Below, piece by piece: positions 48,878-59,182 of a DNA stretch of 64,000 bases. The first letter of the stretch is position 1. Every line of letters starts with the position of its first letter. The notes under the pieces were generated by a model. The model had not been told where the DNA came from. It did not search any database and worked only from the letters and a program-made list of their open reading frames with translations. Source of the stretch: Carallia brachiata (lineage: Eukaryota; Streptophyta; Magnoliopsida; Malpighiales; Rhizophoraceae); the NCBI GenBank assembly GCA_021464245.1, contig JADCRB010000160.1:1240001-1304000 (forward strand). The letters run 5' to 3'. Position numbers and translations under genes: made by a program.

Positions 48878-48981
48878 CTTTCTTGTGGTAGAGGAGCAAA
48901 GGTTTGGTGTGGTGAAGATCGATTGAGACTGATGCTGAGTGTTCAGACTCAAACCCTCCGTCGCTTTTATATTTTTGGGCC

Positions 48982-48982
48982 N
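48982..48982. other. Single undetermined base at an assembly join
   Basis: The 'n' separates the region upstream of WOX copy 2 from the middle of an LTR. The sequence on its left continues in the middle copy as GTTCACAGTTTATACTC. The sequence on its right starts inside an LTR at TTTTTTGGGCTTTACC, with about 470 bp of the LTR missing. Both breaks fall exactly at the n. Confidence 0.85.
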
Positions 48983-49459
48983 TTTTTTGGGCTTTACCCT
49001 GAAATATCTCTCAAAACGGAGTTAGGAGAGTATACTGCTAAGTAAAAGCACGTAAGAAAAGGAGAAATTTTCTTGAGAGATTTTCAAAATTTTCTTTTTC
49101 TCTCAAATTCTCTGAATTTTTCTGTTTACAGATTTGCTGAATGTGTTTTGAACTGAGGGGCATGGGCCTATTTATAGGGTTTCCCTCCTCGTGTGAAAGC
49201 ACGCGTGTGAAAGGCATAAGTCGACTTTTCCGTGTGAAAGGCATAAGTCGACTTTTCCGTGTGAAAGCACGCGTGAGAAAGGAATAAGTCGACTTTTCTG
49301 ACTTTTCCGTGTGAAAGCATGCGTGAGAAAGGAATAAGTCGACTTTTCCGTGTGAAAGCACATGCGAAAGGAATAAGTCGACTATTGACTTTTTTTTTTT
49401 TTTTCTTTTTTTTTTTTTTCTTCTTCTTTTTTTTTTTTTTTTTTTTTTTAATGTTTACA
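48983..49459 (-). repeat. Partial 3' LTR of the middle copy
   Basis: It starts in mid-LTR and ends at TGTTTACA. The TATA box CTATAAATAG is at 49,168-49,177. U3 has about six units containing CGTGTGAAAG and ATAAGTCGACTTTTC (49,188-49,386), then long T runs. Confidence 0.92.
49168..49177 (-). promoter_or_regulatory. TATA box of the middle copy LTR
   Basis: CTATAAATAG on the minus strand, followed by GGCCCATGCCCCTCAG. The partner LTR has TATAAATAAGG at 59,004-59,014. This is the likely core promoter of the element. Confidence 0.6.
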
Positions 49460-49818
49460 AATGCCCCCACTTCAGGGTCGGTAAGGAAGAACTTTGCAGA
49501 CGTGATCCGCACCGAGTCTTGAAGTCCAGTTTGAAACTTGGAAACGTCCTGATGAACATTGAATCTTGGAGTCTTCTATCTTTGACCATGCTTGCTGTTG
49601 TTGGATCACAATAGGAACCCGATACGATCTTGAGAAATTAGCACCCAGCCAATATAAAAATTGATATTCTGGTTCCAGGTGCGTTCGAGCTTCCATAGCC
49701 CGCAAAGGATTTTTTATATCTCTTAAAGTTCCAGAGCTCTGGTGAGGATGATCCAGTAGGCAAAGAACTTCAACCTCCCCAAGAGAAAGGCTCAGGACCT
49801 TGGAACTTCAAGACCGGC

Positions 49819-50121
49819 TCACAGAGAGACTGACTGTAGTGATGATTTCCAAGTCTGCTTCGACGTAAGGAGAGTAGTTGGAACTTCCCTGTACGTCGCT
49901 GCATCCAAAGAAAGATTAGGATAATTGCAGCTTCTCATCCCTCTGTGGTAGATGTGAACTAAGGAGAGTAGTTGGAACTCCATGACACCGATGGCGTTGG
50001 AGATTGAGTTTCGAGGGCTTTTAGGGATCCCTCGAAGAAGACTACTCCTTCTTTTCTTAGCTCGTGCGCCTCCAACTTCTTGATCGAAGAACTTCCTGAG
50101 ACAAGTGTAGAGACTAGCCAT
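49819..50121 (-). CDS. Small conserved ORF, copy 3
   Basis: A frame of 100 residues starts MASLYTCLRKFFDQEVGG, with the same AKKRRSS cluster. It is longer than copy 1 because of extra codons after RGIP and a later stop (SLQSVSL). A TATATATA box is 55-65 bp upstream. Function is unknown. Downstream, to 49,470, a further open stretch (GTLRDIKNPLRAMEAR) is also conserved with element 1 and may be a second part of the same gene. Confidence 0.4.
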   Translation of the reverse strand: MASLYTCLRKFFDQEVGGARAKKRRSSLLRGIPKSPRNSISNAIGVMEFQLLSLVHIYHRGMRSCNYPNLSLDAATYREVPTTLLTSKQTWKSSLQSVSL

Positions 50122-50194
50122 TTTCTTTTGAGAAAGAAGAGCTGAGGGGTGAATATTACAACTCGGGCACGCAGGATATATATACAAATAATAA

Positions 50195-50231
<37 letters not shown>

Positions 50232-50421
50232 AAAAGTCAAAAAAGGTATGCAGAATCGGATAGGGCCATCCACGTCCCTTTCCTGCATAAGAGACAAAAG
50301 AGGCAGCGGCTGACGCGTGTCACGAAAGTCGTTACCGTGTGTGGCAGAAGTCGTTGCCGTGTGCTGCGGAAGTCGTTGCCGCGTGCTGCAGAAGTCGTTG
50401 CACCTTATCTTGTCGGCCGTC

Positions 50422-51046
50422 CTAGCGGGGCCCGAGGTGCAACTCCAAGTCAAGCTCGACCTCGTCCGGTGGGCCGATGATGTTGATGTCAACGTCGACG
50501 TCGCTTTCCGGCTGGTTGATGCTGCCGGAATATTCTGGAAAGAGAGGCAAAGTTTCGCCGGAATGACTCCTTTCTGCTAGAAAATGTCCTCCTAGACTTA
50601 AGTACCTAGAAGGGATGAACCCTTGGCTGACTCCGTAAGACCACCAGGACCAGCGTGCATGCTCCCATGGGCTACGGCTTTGATGAACATACCGTGGAGA
50701 GACTATTGCGGTGGAAGAACTCGGACCTGCTTCATTTGACGGCGAAGTTGTACTGGTGGGATCTACCATCGGAACAGCAGACTGTTCTTTGGAAAAATCA
50801 GCTCTCAGTGCTGGTTTCTTCCTGCTTCTCCGATTCTGGAACCAATAAAACACATTTTTTCCTTCGATTGCCCCGAGTGGGCGCAATCGTGAGACAAGTT
50901 GGTAAATCTGAGATGCATTAGGCATAATACCTCCATTGTTGTGGAAGACTTCCTCTAGAATTTGCAGTTGCGCCATGGTTGGTTGCCACCTTGTGCGGGG
51001 GTGACCTTTCTTCTCCCTTGTCTTGAGGTTCTGCAACTGGTTTCAT
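50422..51046 (-). CDS. WUSCHEL-clade homeobox (WOX) gene, copy 3
   Basis: The open frame covers the whole homeodomain (RTRWQPTMAQLQILEEVF to NVFYWFQNRRSRKK), the WUS-box TLPLFPE (50,533-50,553) and the EAR-like end LELHLGPR. Against copy 1 the homeodomain differs at only two residues (I to M and S to N). The linker differs by whole codons, for example an extra VD pair and extra residues after KEQS, so the frame is preserved. The ATG at 51,046 (MKPVAEPQ) is separated from the homeodomain by one extra base in a C run near 51,000. A TATA-like box is at 51,134-51,141. In copies 1 and 3 the protein can be read without a stop from homeodomain to EAR motif. Confidence 0.92.
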
Positions 51047-51179
51047 CTTTCTTGTGGTAGAGGAGCAAAGGTTTGGTGTGTGGTGAAGATCGATTGAGAC
51101 TGATGCTGAGTTTCAGACTCAAACCCTCCGTCGCTTTTATATTTTTGGGCCGTTCACAGTTTATACTCATGCGGGCCAG

Positions 51180-51435
51180 GAGTTGGATTGGATTTTGAAC
51201 CTGGTTTCTGGACTGTGTTTAGAACTTGGAATTTTTTGGGTTTTGGGCTTTGAATTGAATTTGGGTTGATTTGGATTTGGGTTTTTGGATCGAATGTTTG
51301 GGTTTGGACTTTTGGATTTGGATTGAGTGTTTGGGTTTTGGACTTAGTTTTTGTGTTTTCTGAATTGGGCTCAAGTGTTTGGGTTTGGATTTTTGGGTTT
51401 GGATTTTCGCTTGGACTTTCAGATCGGGACTTCCG

Positions 51436-51471
<36 letters not shown>

Positions 51472-51615
51472 CTTCTCTTCTTTTTTTTTTTTGATTTTTT
51501 TTTTTTGATTTTTTGATTTTTTTTCTTCTCTTCTTTTTTTTTTTTTGGTTTTTTGATTTTTTTTCTTCTCTTCTTTTTTTTTTTGTTTTTTTTTTTTTTG
51601 ATTTTTTTTTTCAAA
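51180..51615. repeat. Low-complexity spacer of the middle copy
   Basis: TTTGGGTTTTGGA-like units (51,180-51,425) are followed by long T runs broken by CTTCTC and GATT. This corresponds to the spacer at 36,720-36,990 and separates integrase from the WOX gene. Confidence 0.8.
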
Positions 51616-51620
51616 CATAT

Positions 51621-54287
51621 TTACACATAATATTGTTTCAGAAATTTACCATTGATTGGGCCGATTCGGACGCCTTCTTGGTCTGACAGCATGTAAGCGT
51701 TGTGAGTGTAGGCCTCCTGCACTAAGTATGGCCCGTCCCATTTGGAAGTAAGCTTGTCACCAGGCCGATGCTTCATGTTGATGGGCCGTCGCACTGCAAG
51801 AACAAGATCCCCAACTTGAAAAGATCGAAGACGGACCCTGCGGTTGAACGTGTTGGTGAGCCGGGCTTGGTAGCACTCAAGTTGCTGTTGTGCTTCGAGC
51901 CTCCTTTCATCGAGAGCTTCTAACTCATCCAGACGTAGGCGAGCATTCTCCTCCTGTGTGAGTCCTTCCAGAACAGCCATGCGCAGGGATGGAATCTGTG
52001 TTTCCAACGGCAGTATTGCTTCGACACCGTAGACAAGTGAGTATGGCGTCGCCTGTGTTGGAGTCCGGTAAGTTGTACGATACGCCCATAATGCCTCCGG
52101 AATTCTGTCATGCCAATCTCTTTTGGATTTAGAGACTACCTTTCGCAACAGGTTGCATAAGGTCTTGTTGAATGCTTCAGCCAAGCCATTTGCTGGGGCA
52201 TTGTACATGGATGACTTGTACTGCTTGAACTTGAATTTCTCGCAGAGCTTGTCAATTAAGCTGTTATAGAACTGCTTACCATTATCAGTGATGATGAATC
52301 GAGGGACTCCATAGCGATAGATCAGCTGAGTCCGGATGAAATTGGCAACATGCTCCTTCTTTACCTCTCTAAGTGGAATGGCTTCAGCCCATTTTGAGAA
52401 GTAATCGGTTGCTGCGAGGATGTACAGGTGACCTAGGGATGACTTTGGCAAGGGCCCCACTAAGTCGAGACCCCAAGCTTCAAAGGGCCAGGATGAGACA
52501 GTTGGATGCAGTGGCTCCGGTGGTTGATGTATGTAATTCGCATGAAATTGACAAGCTTGACAGGTTTTAGCAAACTCAATTGAATCACGTACCATAGTTG
52601 GCCAGTAGTATCCCATCCTTCTAAGTTGGAAGTGCAACTTAGGCCCTGATTGATGTCCGCCACAAACACCAGAATGTGCTTCAGTGAGAGCCTGTTTTGC
52701 CTCTTCATTGGCTAGGCAGCGAAGTAGAACTCCATCAAAAGACCTTCGATACAGAGCATCCTTGAGATATATGAAGCGGGGAGCTCGTCGTTGAATTTCT
52801 GTCTTATGACGACGATCTTCGGGCAGCTTCCCGTGTTGTAGGTAGTCAATGATTGGTTGACGCCAGTCCTCGTCCTCCGCGAGACGTACAGATACAGTGT
52901 TGGCTGCTGTAGTTTCTTCATCATCCTTTTGTGGCACTATCCATTTCTGGCATACGGCAACAACTGTAGCCTGGATTTCTGACTTTGCAAGAGAAGTGGC
53001 CAGGTTAGCCAACGCGTCTGCCTGAGTGTTTTCTCGTCGAGGCACATGCTCCAAGGTGATGCTTTCAAATTCATCCATTAGCTGTCGAGCAAGTTGATGG
53101 TAAGGTGCAAGGTCCTCTTTCTTCACATCATACAATCCTGTAAGTTGGTTGATGACGAGCTGGGAATCTCCATGGACTTCTATAGTTGGAATCTTCATAT
53201 CGACAGCCATTTGAAGACCAATGATCAAAGCCTGGTATTCAGCAACATTATTTGAACATAACTCACCGAGTATGATAGCATATGGTAGTATTTGTCGCTG
53301 AGGAGTGACAAACACTATACCGGCACCAGCACCATCACGCCTTGCTGCACCATCAAAGAACATCGTCCATGGTGGCAGTGTCTCAATGTAAAAGACCTCT
53401 TCATCTGGAAGATCATCTGTGAACTCCCAATCGGATGGGATAGGGTGATCTGCAAGGAAGTCTGCTAGAGCTTGTCCTTTGACTGCTTTTTGAGGCACAT
53501 AGACAATGTCGTAGCTTTGTAGGATTACTGCCCACTTGGCAAGTCGTCCTGACAAGATTGGTCTAGATAAGATATATTTGACAGGATCAGCTCTGGCAAT
53601 GAGACGTACCGTGTGAGCCTGCATGTAGTGCCTCAGCTTGTCAATGGCAAAGAACAGTGCTAGACATGTCTTTTCAATGGGCGAATAACTCAGTTCCGGA
53701 CCGTTTAGTGTTCTGCTCAAGTAATACAGGGCAACTTCCTTTCCCTGCTCGTTTTCCTGTGCAAGCAAGGCTCCCAAAGATCTTTCCTGCGCTGCAATGT
53801 AGAGAATCAACGACTTTCCTTGAATTGGAGCTCCCAGGACTGGTGGATTGGAAAGGTACTTCTTTATGCTCTCAAAGGCTTTGCTGCAAGCTTCGTCCCA
53901 CTCGAAGTTGACATCCTTCTTCATCAACCGATGGAAAGGTTGACATCTACCAGCTAAATTGGAGATGAAACGGCGAATGTAAGCCAGCTTTCCTTGTAGA
54001 CTTCGCAGCTCGTGCAGGTTTTTAGGTTCAGGCATCTTTTGAATTGCCTCAACCTTTGACTGATCAACTTCGATTCCACGATGGCGCACCACGAACCCAA
54101 GAAACTTTCCTGATGTGACACCGAATGCGCACTTGAGAGGGTTCATTTTGAGCTGATGCCTCCGAAGTCTTTCGAACACTGTCTTGAGATCCTCGAGGTG
54201 GTCTTTGCGCTTCTTAGTCTTTACAACTAAGTCATCAACATAACATTCTACAATCTTGTGCAGCATGTCATCAAAAATTTTTTGCAT
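51621..54287 (-). CDS. pol: pol of the middle copy: C-terminal RT, RNase H, archaeal-type RNase H and integrase, intact
   Basis: An uninterrupted frame of 888 residues, the longest in the window. It starts inside RT; the ATG at 54,287 is only the first in-frame methionine. YVDD is at residues 16-19. The ordinary RNase H covers roughly 130-275. The archaeal-type RNase H follows at about 305-440, with FFDGA, NVAEYQA, HGDSQL and TQADALA. Integrase begins near 530 with the H-H-C-C finger. Its catalytic D, D and E lie in LDLVGP (about 606), ITDNGK (about 668) and AEAFNK (about 703), with 35 residues between the last two, the D-D-35-E pattern. The C-terminal GDLVLAVRRP to GKFLKQYYV has no chromodomain, as expected for Tat. 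All catalytic residues are present. The frame is cut from the RT N-terminus by an indel near 54,330. Confidence 0.96.
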   Translation of the reverse strand: MQKIFDDMLHKIVECYVDDLVVKTKKRKDHLEDLKTVFERLRRHQLKMNPLKCAFGVTSGKFLGFVVRHRGIEVDQSKVEAIQKMPEPKNLHELRSLQGKLAYIRRFISNLAGRCQPFHRLMKKDVNFEWDEACSKAFESIKKYLSNPPVLGAPIQGKSLILYIAAQERSLGALLAQENEQGKEVALYYLSRTLNGPELSYSPIEKTCLALFFAIDKLRHYMQAHTVRLIARADPVKYILSRPILSGRLAKWAVILQSYDIVYVPQKAVKGQALADFLADHPIPSDWEFTDDLPDEEVFYIETLPPWTMFFDGAARRDGAGAGIVFVTPQRQILPYAIILGELCSNNVAEYQALIIGLQMAVDMKIPTIEVHGDSQLVINQLTGLYDVKKEDLAPYHQLARQLMDEFESITLEHVPRRENTQADALANLATSLAKSEIQATVVAVCQKWIVPQKDDEETTAANTVSVRLAEDEDWRQPIIDYLQHGKLPEDRRHKTEIQRRAPRFIYLKDALYRRSFDGVLLRCLANEEAKQALTEAHSGVCGGHQSGPKLHFQLRRMGYYWPTMVRDSIEFAKTCQACQFHANYIHQPPEPLHPTVSSWPFEAWGLDLVGPLPKSSLGHLYILAATDYFSKWAEAIPLREVKKEHVANFIRTQLIYRYGVPRFIITDNGKQFYNSLIDKLCEKFKFKQYKSSMYNAPANGLAEAFNKTLCNLLRKVVSKSKRDWHDRIPEALWAYRTTYRTPTQATPYSLVYGVEAILPLETQIPSLRMAVLEGLTQEENARLRLDELEALDERRLEAQQQLECYQARLTNTFNRRVRLRSFQVGDLVLAVRRPINMKHRPGDKLTSKWDGPYLVQEAYTHNAYMLSDQEGVRIGPINGKFLKQYYV

Positions 54288-54372
54288 AGCACGTTGATAA
54301 GTGGCGCCAGCATTTTTTAATCCAAACGGAACATAGCTTAGCAGTATATACCTTTTGGGGTGCGGAATGCTG

Positions 54373-56096
54373 TCAACTCCTCGTCTTCTGGTGCCATTCT
54401 GATTTGGTTATAGCCTGAAGAACCATCCATGAAAGACAATGCTTCGTGACCCGTTGTTGCATCGACTGTGATTCCGTTATGGGCAACGGAAAGTCATCTT
54501 TCGGGCAGGCCTTGTTAAGATCTCGAAAATCAACACATACCCTCAACTGTCCATTCTTCTTTCTTACCGGGACAATGTTGGCAATCCACGTTGGGTAGGT
54601 GACCTCTCGGATGAAGCCGGCATTGATCAGCTTGTTCACCTCCTCCTCGATTTGTGGAATGAGTTCCGGGCGGAACCGTCGTTGTGGCTGCTTGACAGAA
54701 CGGACACTCTTCTTTACTGCTAGACGATGCACCGCAATTTTTGGGTCAAGTCCAGGCATTTCTTTGTAACTCCATGCGAACACGTCCCTGTATTGACTTA
54801 ATACCTGAACATATTCCTGCTCTTCTTCTACAGTAAGTAAAGCACTTACAAATGTAGGTCGAGGATCTTCCGGAGAGCCAAGATTGACCTCCTTGAGTTC
54901 ATCAACAGTTGCTTGGCCACCGTTCAAGTTCCGGGGGAGCCTCCTTCACTTCACCATCTGATGAGTCGGAATTAGCCTCCTCGCTAATTGTGACATGAAA
55001 TGCAGAACCTCTGACTTCACCTTCTTGTTTGACTGGATAAGCCCGTCTTGTTTGGTGTGGTGGTGATGGCACGTGCATCACTGTTCGGCTTCGGCTCTTT
55101 AGCGTGATCCGCACAGGTGACTTCTCCTGATAACCTAAGCCAGGTCGGGACTGTGATGTTTGAGAAGCGGCGCCATGTGTGGACGGCAGCGTACCCATTG
55201 TGCTCGGGTTTGAAAAGTCATAGCCCGCCTTTGCCAAAAGCTTGTATGCATTAGGATCAAATCCTTCATGTGTTCTCCTTTCTGGAAGTGAGCCGCCTTC
55301 GACTGCCCCCGTGTATGGTTTGACGAAGCCTTTTAATGGTTTTGAAGATAAAACCGGCTCAATCTTTGGTATCGGCAGAGTGTAAGTCTCCTTCAGGTTG
55401 TGCAGCTCCTTTGTTTTGGGTTGGCTATGTCCTTGCTCCTGTTTAAGATCAATACAATAAGAGAAAGGGGATTGACCTTCTGAGCGTCGTGACTTCGGAC
55501 ATAGCGCATAGTAGGACTGGAGTGGAGCTTGAAGATGCAATATCCTTCGAACGAAGTTCAGCAGGCTGTGGCAGCTTTTCATTTGTTGGAGCCTGGGGTT
55601 GGGCATTGGCAGGTTCTTCGATAGCTTTTCCCTTTTTGTGGATGCCCCCAGTCCAAGTAGCTTTTGATGGAATGATCTCCGGATTGTCTGTGTCGGTGTA
55701 GAAGACTGCATCCGCCAAATGTGATTCAGCATCATCGAATGGCTTTAAGTCAGCATTGATCTTTTGAACGCCACCATTGTAGTACTTGAAGCACTGATGC
55801 AGGCTCGAGAGCACAACTCCATTTCCATGAATCCATGGTCGTCCTAGCAACATCTTATATGTGGTACGTGCATCAATCACGTGAAATAGAGTGCTAGAAG
55901 TGAGATTACCGATAGTTAGCTCCAAGCGAATCATCCCAATTGCTTTCTGTCCTCCTTGATTAAAGCCATGAATCATCAAGCGGCTGTCTGATAATTCATC
56001 AATGCCGATGCCGAGCTCCTTTATGGTGGATTTTGGGATAATATTGACTGCTGAGCCATCGTCGATCAGAATACGTCGGACCTTCTGTTCTCTCAC
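54373..56096 (-). pseudogene. pol: Protease to RT N-terminus of the middle copy, frameshifted
   Basis: The protease is in one good frame (55,449-56,096) with RRILIDDGSAVNIIPKS and MLLGRPWIHGNG. A linker with low similarity to anything I know follows to about 54,930. RT then begins with VFAWSYKEMPGLDP, PELIPQIEEEVNKLI and VCVDFRDLNKACPKDDF in the frame 54,373-54,927. Single-base shifts near 55,500, 55,740, 54,920 and 54,475 separate the parts. Confidence 0.9.
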
Positions 56097-56399
56097 ATAG
56101 CCTGATACATAAGCGGCCGATTGTGGGGTTTGGACCCCAGCAGGAGATCCTCATCTGAAAATGAGATAGCAGAGTAACATCCGACGTGATTTTGGGCCGT
56201 CTGTTGCTCCGCTGAGTTAGAATCATTTGATGACAGATTCAGCTGAGGTCTGGAGAGTATTGCGACTTGATTTTCCACACTTCTGTGATTGCAAAGCTAT
56301 AAACAGCTGAGGGTTAGCGAGAAGGGTTTGAAGAGCTTCATATACCTTCTCCGTTGTCGCTTTTTGTTGTCGAGGGCTCCTCCTTACGGTGTGTCACCT

Positions 56400-58099
56400 C
56401 TTCTGATGGTTTTGAAGTGATGGTGGTCTGGTTTGCCGAGGTTATGCCTTCCTGGTCCAGAATGATTTTATTCTGGCTTTTGAGCTTCATGATTAGCTCC
56501 TTCAGGACGAAACACTTCTCGGTTGGATGACTTACTATCCGGTGATATTTGCAGAATCTCGGATCGCTGACTCGATCCTTTTCATTCGGCCGCTTGCACT
56601 CTGGGAGTTCGATCAGCTTCGCCTCCAGGAGTTGTCAAATGTCGGGGACGTCTGAGTCGGGGAATGGATACTGCTTTGCTCCAACTCTCGCAATGTCACC
56701 TTCCGCCTTTCCTGTTGTTTTGGCTGAGTTATTTGGGTCGGAGGATTTACCTTAACTTTGGCGCCCACTTTTACTGGTGCGGCTTCAACAGTCATCACTT
56801 CTTTCCTTTTCCGACTGTTGGGTTTCTTAATCTCCCTTCTGCCCCCTTGCTGGTCCAACTGGATGGGAACCATGCCTCCAGAGGTCTGGATGCTTATCTC
56901 CATATCATGTGCGCGGGTCGCCAATTCTTCGAAAGTTCGGGGTTTGACACCCTGCAGGATGTATAACAGCTCCCAATGCATTCCTGGATGCACATCTCCA
57001 CGGCAGAAGTCTCCGTCAGGCGATCTTTGCAGTCCAAGCTGAGGGCACGCCATCTGTTGATGTATTCGACAACGGGCTCTCCTTTTCTTTGTTTGGTGCT
57101 GGTAAGCTCCATCATACTTACCGTCCTTCGAGTGCTGAAAAATCTGTTGAGGAACTCTCGTTGTAGCTGTTCCCAACTGTCGATCGATTCTGGTTCAAGA
57201 TTTATGAACCAGTGAAAAGCGGTCTCCCTGAGTGAACGAACAAACTGCTTCACCAAGAGATCTCCGTAAGTCCCTGCGTTGTTGCAGGTTTCAACGAAGT
57301 GGGCGATGTGCTGTTTGGGATCGCCTCGTCCGTCGAATTGTTGAAATTTGGGCGGCTGGTAGCCCAAGGGCATGTTGAGACTTTCGATCCGTCTGGTGTA
57401 CGGTTTGACGTACATCTGTGATCCTTGGAAGGATGTAGCTTGTTGCAGTCGGATCGTTGGCTATCATTTCCTGCAATTGTTGAACAGATAGCGAAGCTAC
57501 AGAATTTGAGGGTGGCAGCTGTGTAGAACTACCTGGTCGCTTTTCTGCAGGGAAGACGTCGGCTGGTGTGGCTTCTGGAGTGAAACCGGGTGGATATGGT
57601 TGCTCCTCGCGGATCTCGGGATCAATTGGATCGGGTTTTTCCTTTGAGAGCGGCGATCTGTTGATCTTTTTCCTCCACAACTCTGATCAGCTGTGCAAAA
57701 TTTTGTTCTCCAAGTCTGAAATTTTCTTCTGTACTGGTTGTGTTGGTCATCATAACGGCAACAGATGAGGCTCCGCGAAAGACTGGGGGAGAAAGCTCTT
57801 CTGATTCTTCTGTGTGGATTCTACAGTGAGTTGGATTCTGTTGAGCAGCTTCGTTGTGTTGCCCCCGACTTCGATCGGGGGTGGGTGATCGACTCCTCCA
57901 TGCGGCAAGAGAGTCAGGGGAGAGATCCTGTTGTGCGAGCTGTGGACTCTCCATTTCGATATTTTTTGGTTTTGGACGGCAAGAAATTGTGTCCGTCCCC
58001 GGGTTTCTGGACCTGCGTACCCAGGTAGGGTAGTTGATGCAGGCAATGGAGCCGTTGCCCTTTTTTGTGGGCAGCAGTTGTACTCCTTTTCGGTGCCAT
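56400..58099 (-). pseudogene. gag: gag of the middle copy, frameshifted
   Basis: It starts MAPKRSTTAA at 58,099. The gag core QFDGRGDPKQHIAHF to [14 protein letters not shown] is open from 57,415 to about 56,990. Frame changes near 58,060, 57,960, 57,690, 57,455, 56,985, 56,810 and 56,640 break it. Compared with element 1 some indels fall at different places, so they arose separately or are consensus errors. Confidence 0.9.
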
Positions 58100-58328
58100 T
58101 TGATGTGCTGAACACCTGTAAATTTTTTTTTTTTACTTTTTTTTTTTTTTACTTTTACCTTTTTCTCTTTTTTTCTCTTTTGCTTTTTTTCTTTTTCTTT
58201 TTTTTTTTTTTTCTTCGGCTCTTTTCTTTTTCCTTTTTTTTTTTTTTTTTTCTTTTTTTCTTTTTTCTCGGCTCTTTTCTTTACCCTTTTTTTTTTTTTT
58301 TAAGGAACAAGAGATGGGAGGTGAAGTT

Positions 58329-58345
58329 GTCCCCCGAGCGTGCCA
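58329..58345 (-). other. Primer binding site of the middle copy
   Basis: TGGCACGCTCGGGGGAC on the minus strand, one base shorter than the PBS in the other two elements (GGGGG for GGTGGG). It lies six bases inside the 5' LTR. Confidence 0.75.
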
Positions 58346-58351
58346 AAAATT

Positions 58352-59182
58352 TGTAAAGCGTAAATTTCGAGCCTAAAACTTATAACTCAAAATACAAAAA
58401 ATAAATTACAAATAAAATTGTAAAGTAAAAGAAAATTTACGTGGGGTCGATCTCCGTAAGATCCTCCGATTAGTGTTCCTTTTTTGACTCCGTCAAGGGC
58501 TGCACGAGCTTGATCTGACAGAAATAATTCCACGCTTTTTCTTGAACTGGGTAGAGACTGAAACGGATCTGATTTGGACGTTTTGACTACGGTTAAGAAC
58601 CGCAGAGACCTGATCTGAGCCGATCTGGCTTAATTTCACCGAGGGTCGAAGAGACTTGTTCTCGGATGAGCTGCCTGGATTTGCTGAGGGCCGTATGAGG
58701 CTTAATCCCAGCCGGATTTGTAGTAATTTGATATTTTTAACTCTATATTCTCAGAAATTCAGATCTAGAACGATCCAAGAATATAAATTTAAAAATAACT
58801 TTAGAAATGGAAACAGCAAATTTTTTGGCTTTACCCCTGAATATCTCTCAAAACGGAGTTAGGAGAGTATACTGCTAAGTAAAAGCACGTAAGAAAAGGA
58901 GAAATTTTCTTGAGAGATTTTCAAAATTTTCTTTTTCTCTCAAATTCTCTGATTTTTCTGTTTACAGATTTGCGAATGTGTGTTGGAACTGAGGGGCATG
59001 GGCCTTATTTATAGGGTTTCCCCTCTCGTGTGAAGCACGCGTGTGTGAAAGGCATAAGTCGACTTTTCCGTTGTGAAAGGCATAAGTCGACTTTTCCGTG
59101 TGAAAGCACGCGCGAGAAAGGAATTAAGTCGACTTTTCTGACTTTTCCGTGTGAAAGCATGCGTTGAGAAAGGAATAAGTCG
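58352..59182 (-). repeat. 5' LTR of the middle copy, truncated at an n
   Basis: It begins TGTAAAGCG and runs through the LTR to the GTCGACTT repeats of U3, where it stops at GGAATAAGTCG. The last 120 bases or so are missing. The TATA box (TATAAATAAGG) is at 59,004-59,014. Confidence 0.92.

Larger units (their letters stand above)
47343..48981 (-). mobile_element. 3' internal part of the outer element, ending at an n
   Basis: It starts with the polypurine tract (GTGGGGGCATT on the minus strand). It contains the small conserved ORF (ATG at 47,981), an A28 tract (48,059-48,086), the 22-bp repeats and WOX copy 2. It stops at 48,981, just upstream of the WOX TATA-like box. It is collinear with 49,460-51,150 of the middle copy. 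The integrase and RNase H part that should follow is absent. Confidence 0.9.
48983..59182 (-). mobile_element. Middle copy: nearly complete Tat-lineage element carrying a WOX gene
   Basis: The order is the same as in element 1: partial 3' LTR (48,983-49,459), small ORF, WOX copy 3, spacer, pol, protease, gag, leader, PBS and partial 5' LTR (58,352-59,182). The two LTRs share a U3 module of GTGTGAAAG/AAGTCGACTT repeats found in no other LTR here, so they are a true pair. Both outer ends are cut at an n, so the element is either a separate copy misplaced by assembly or a nested insertion whose ends were lost. Confidence 0.9.

Noticed and set aside
51154..51618. A frame of about 150 residues made of Lys/Gln/Asn runs between integrase and WOX
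   Set aside because: It is produced by T runs and TTTGGGTTT-like repeats read on the minus strand. It has no domain, and its length differs between copies.
48983..59182. A genuine nested insertion of the middle copy in the outer element
   Set aside because: Both junctions are at a single n, LTR ends and target duplications are missing, and 2.7 kb of the outer element is absent. I keep it only as an alternative.
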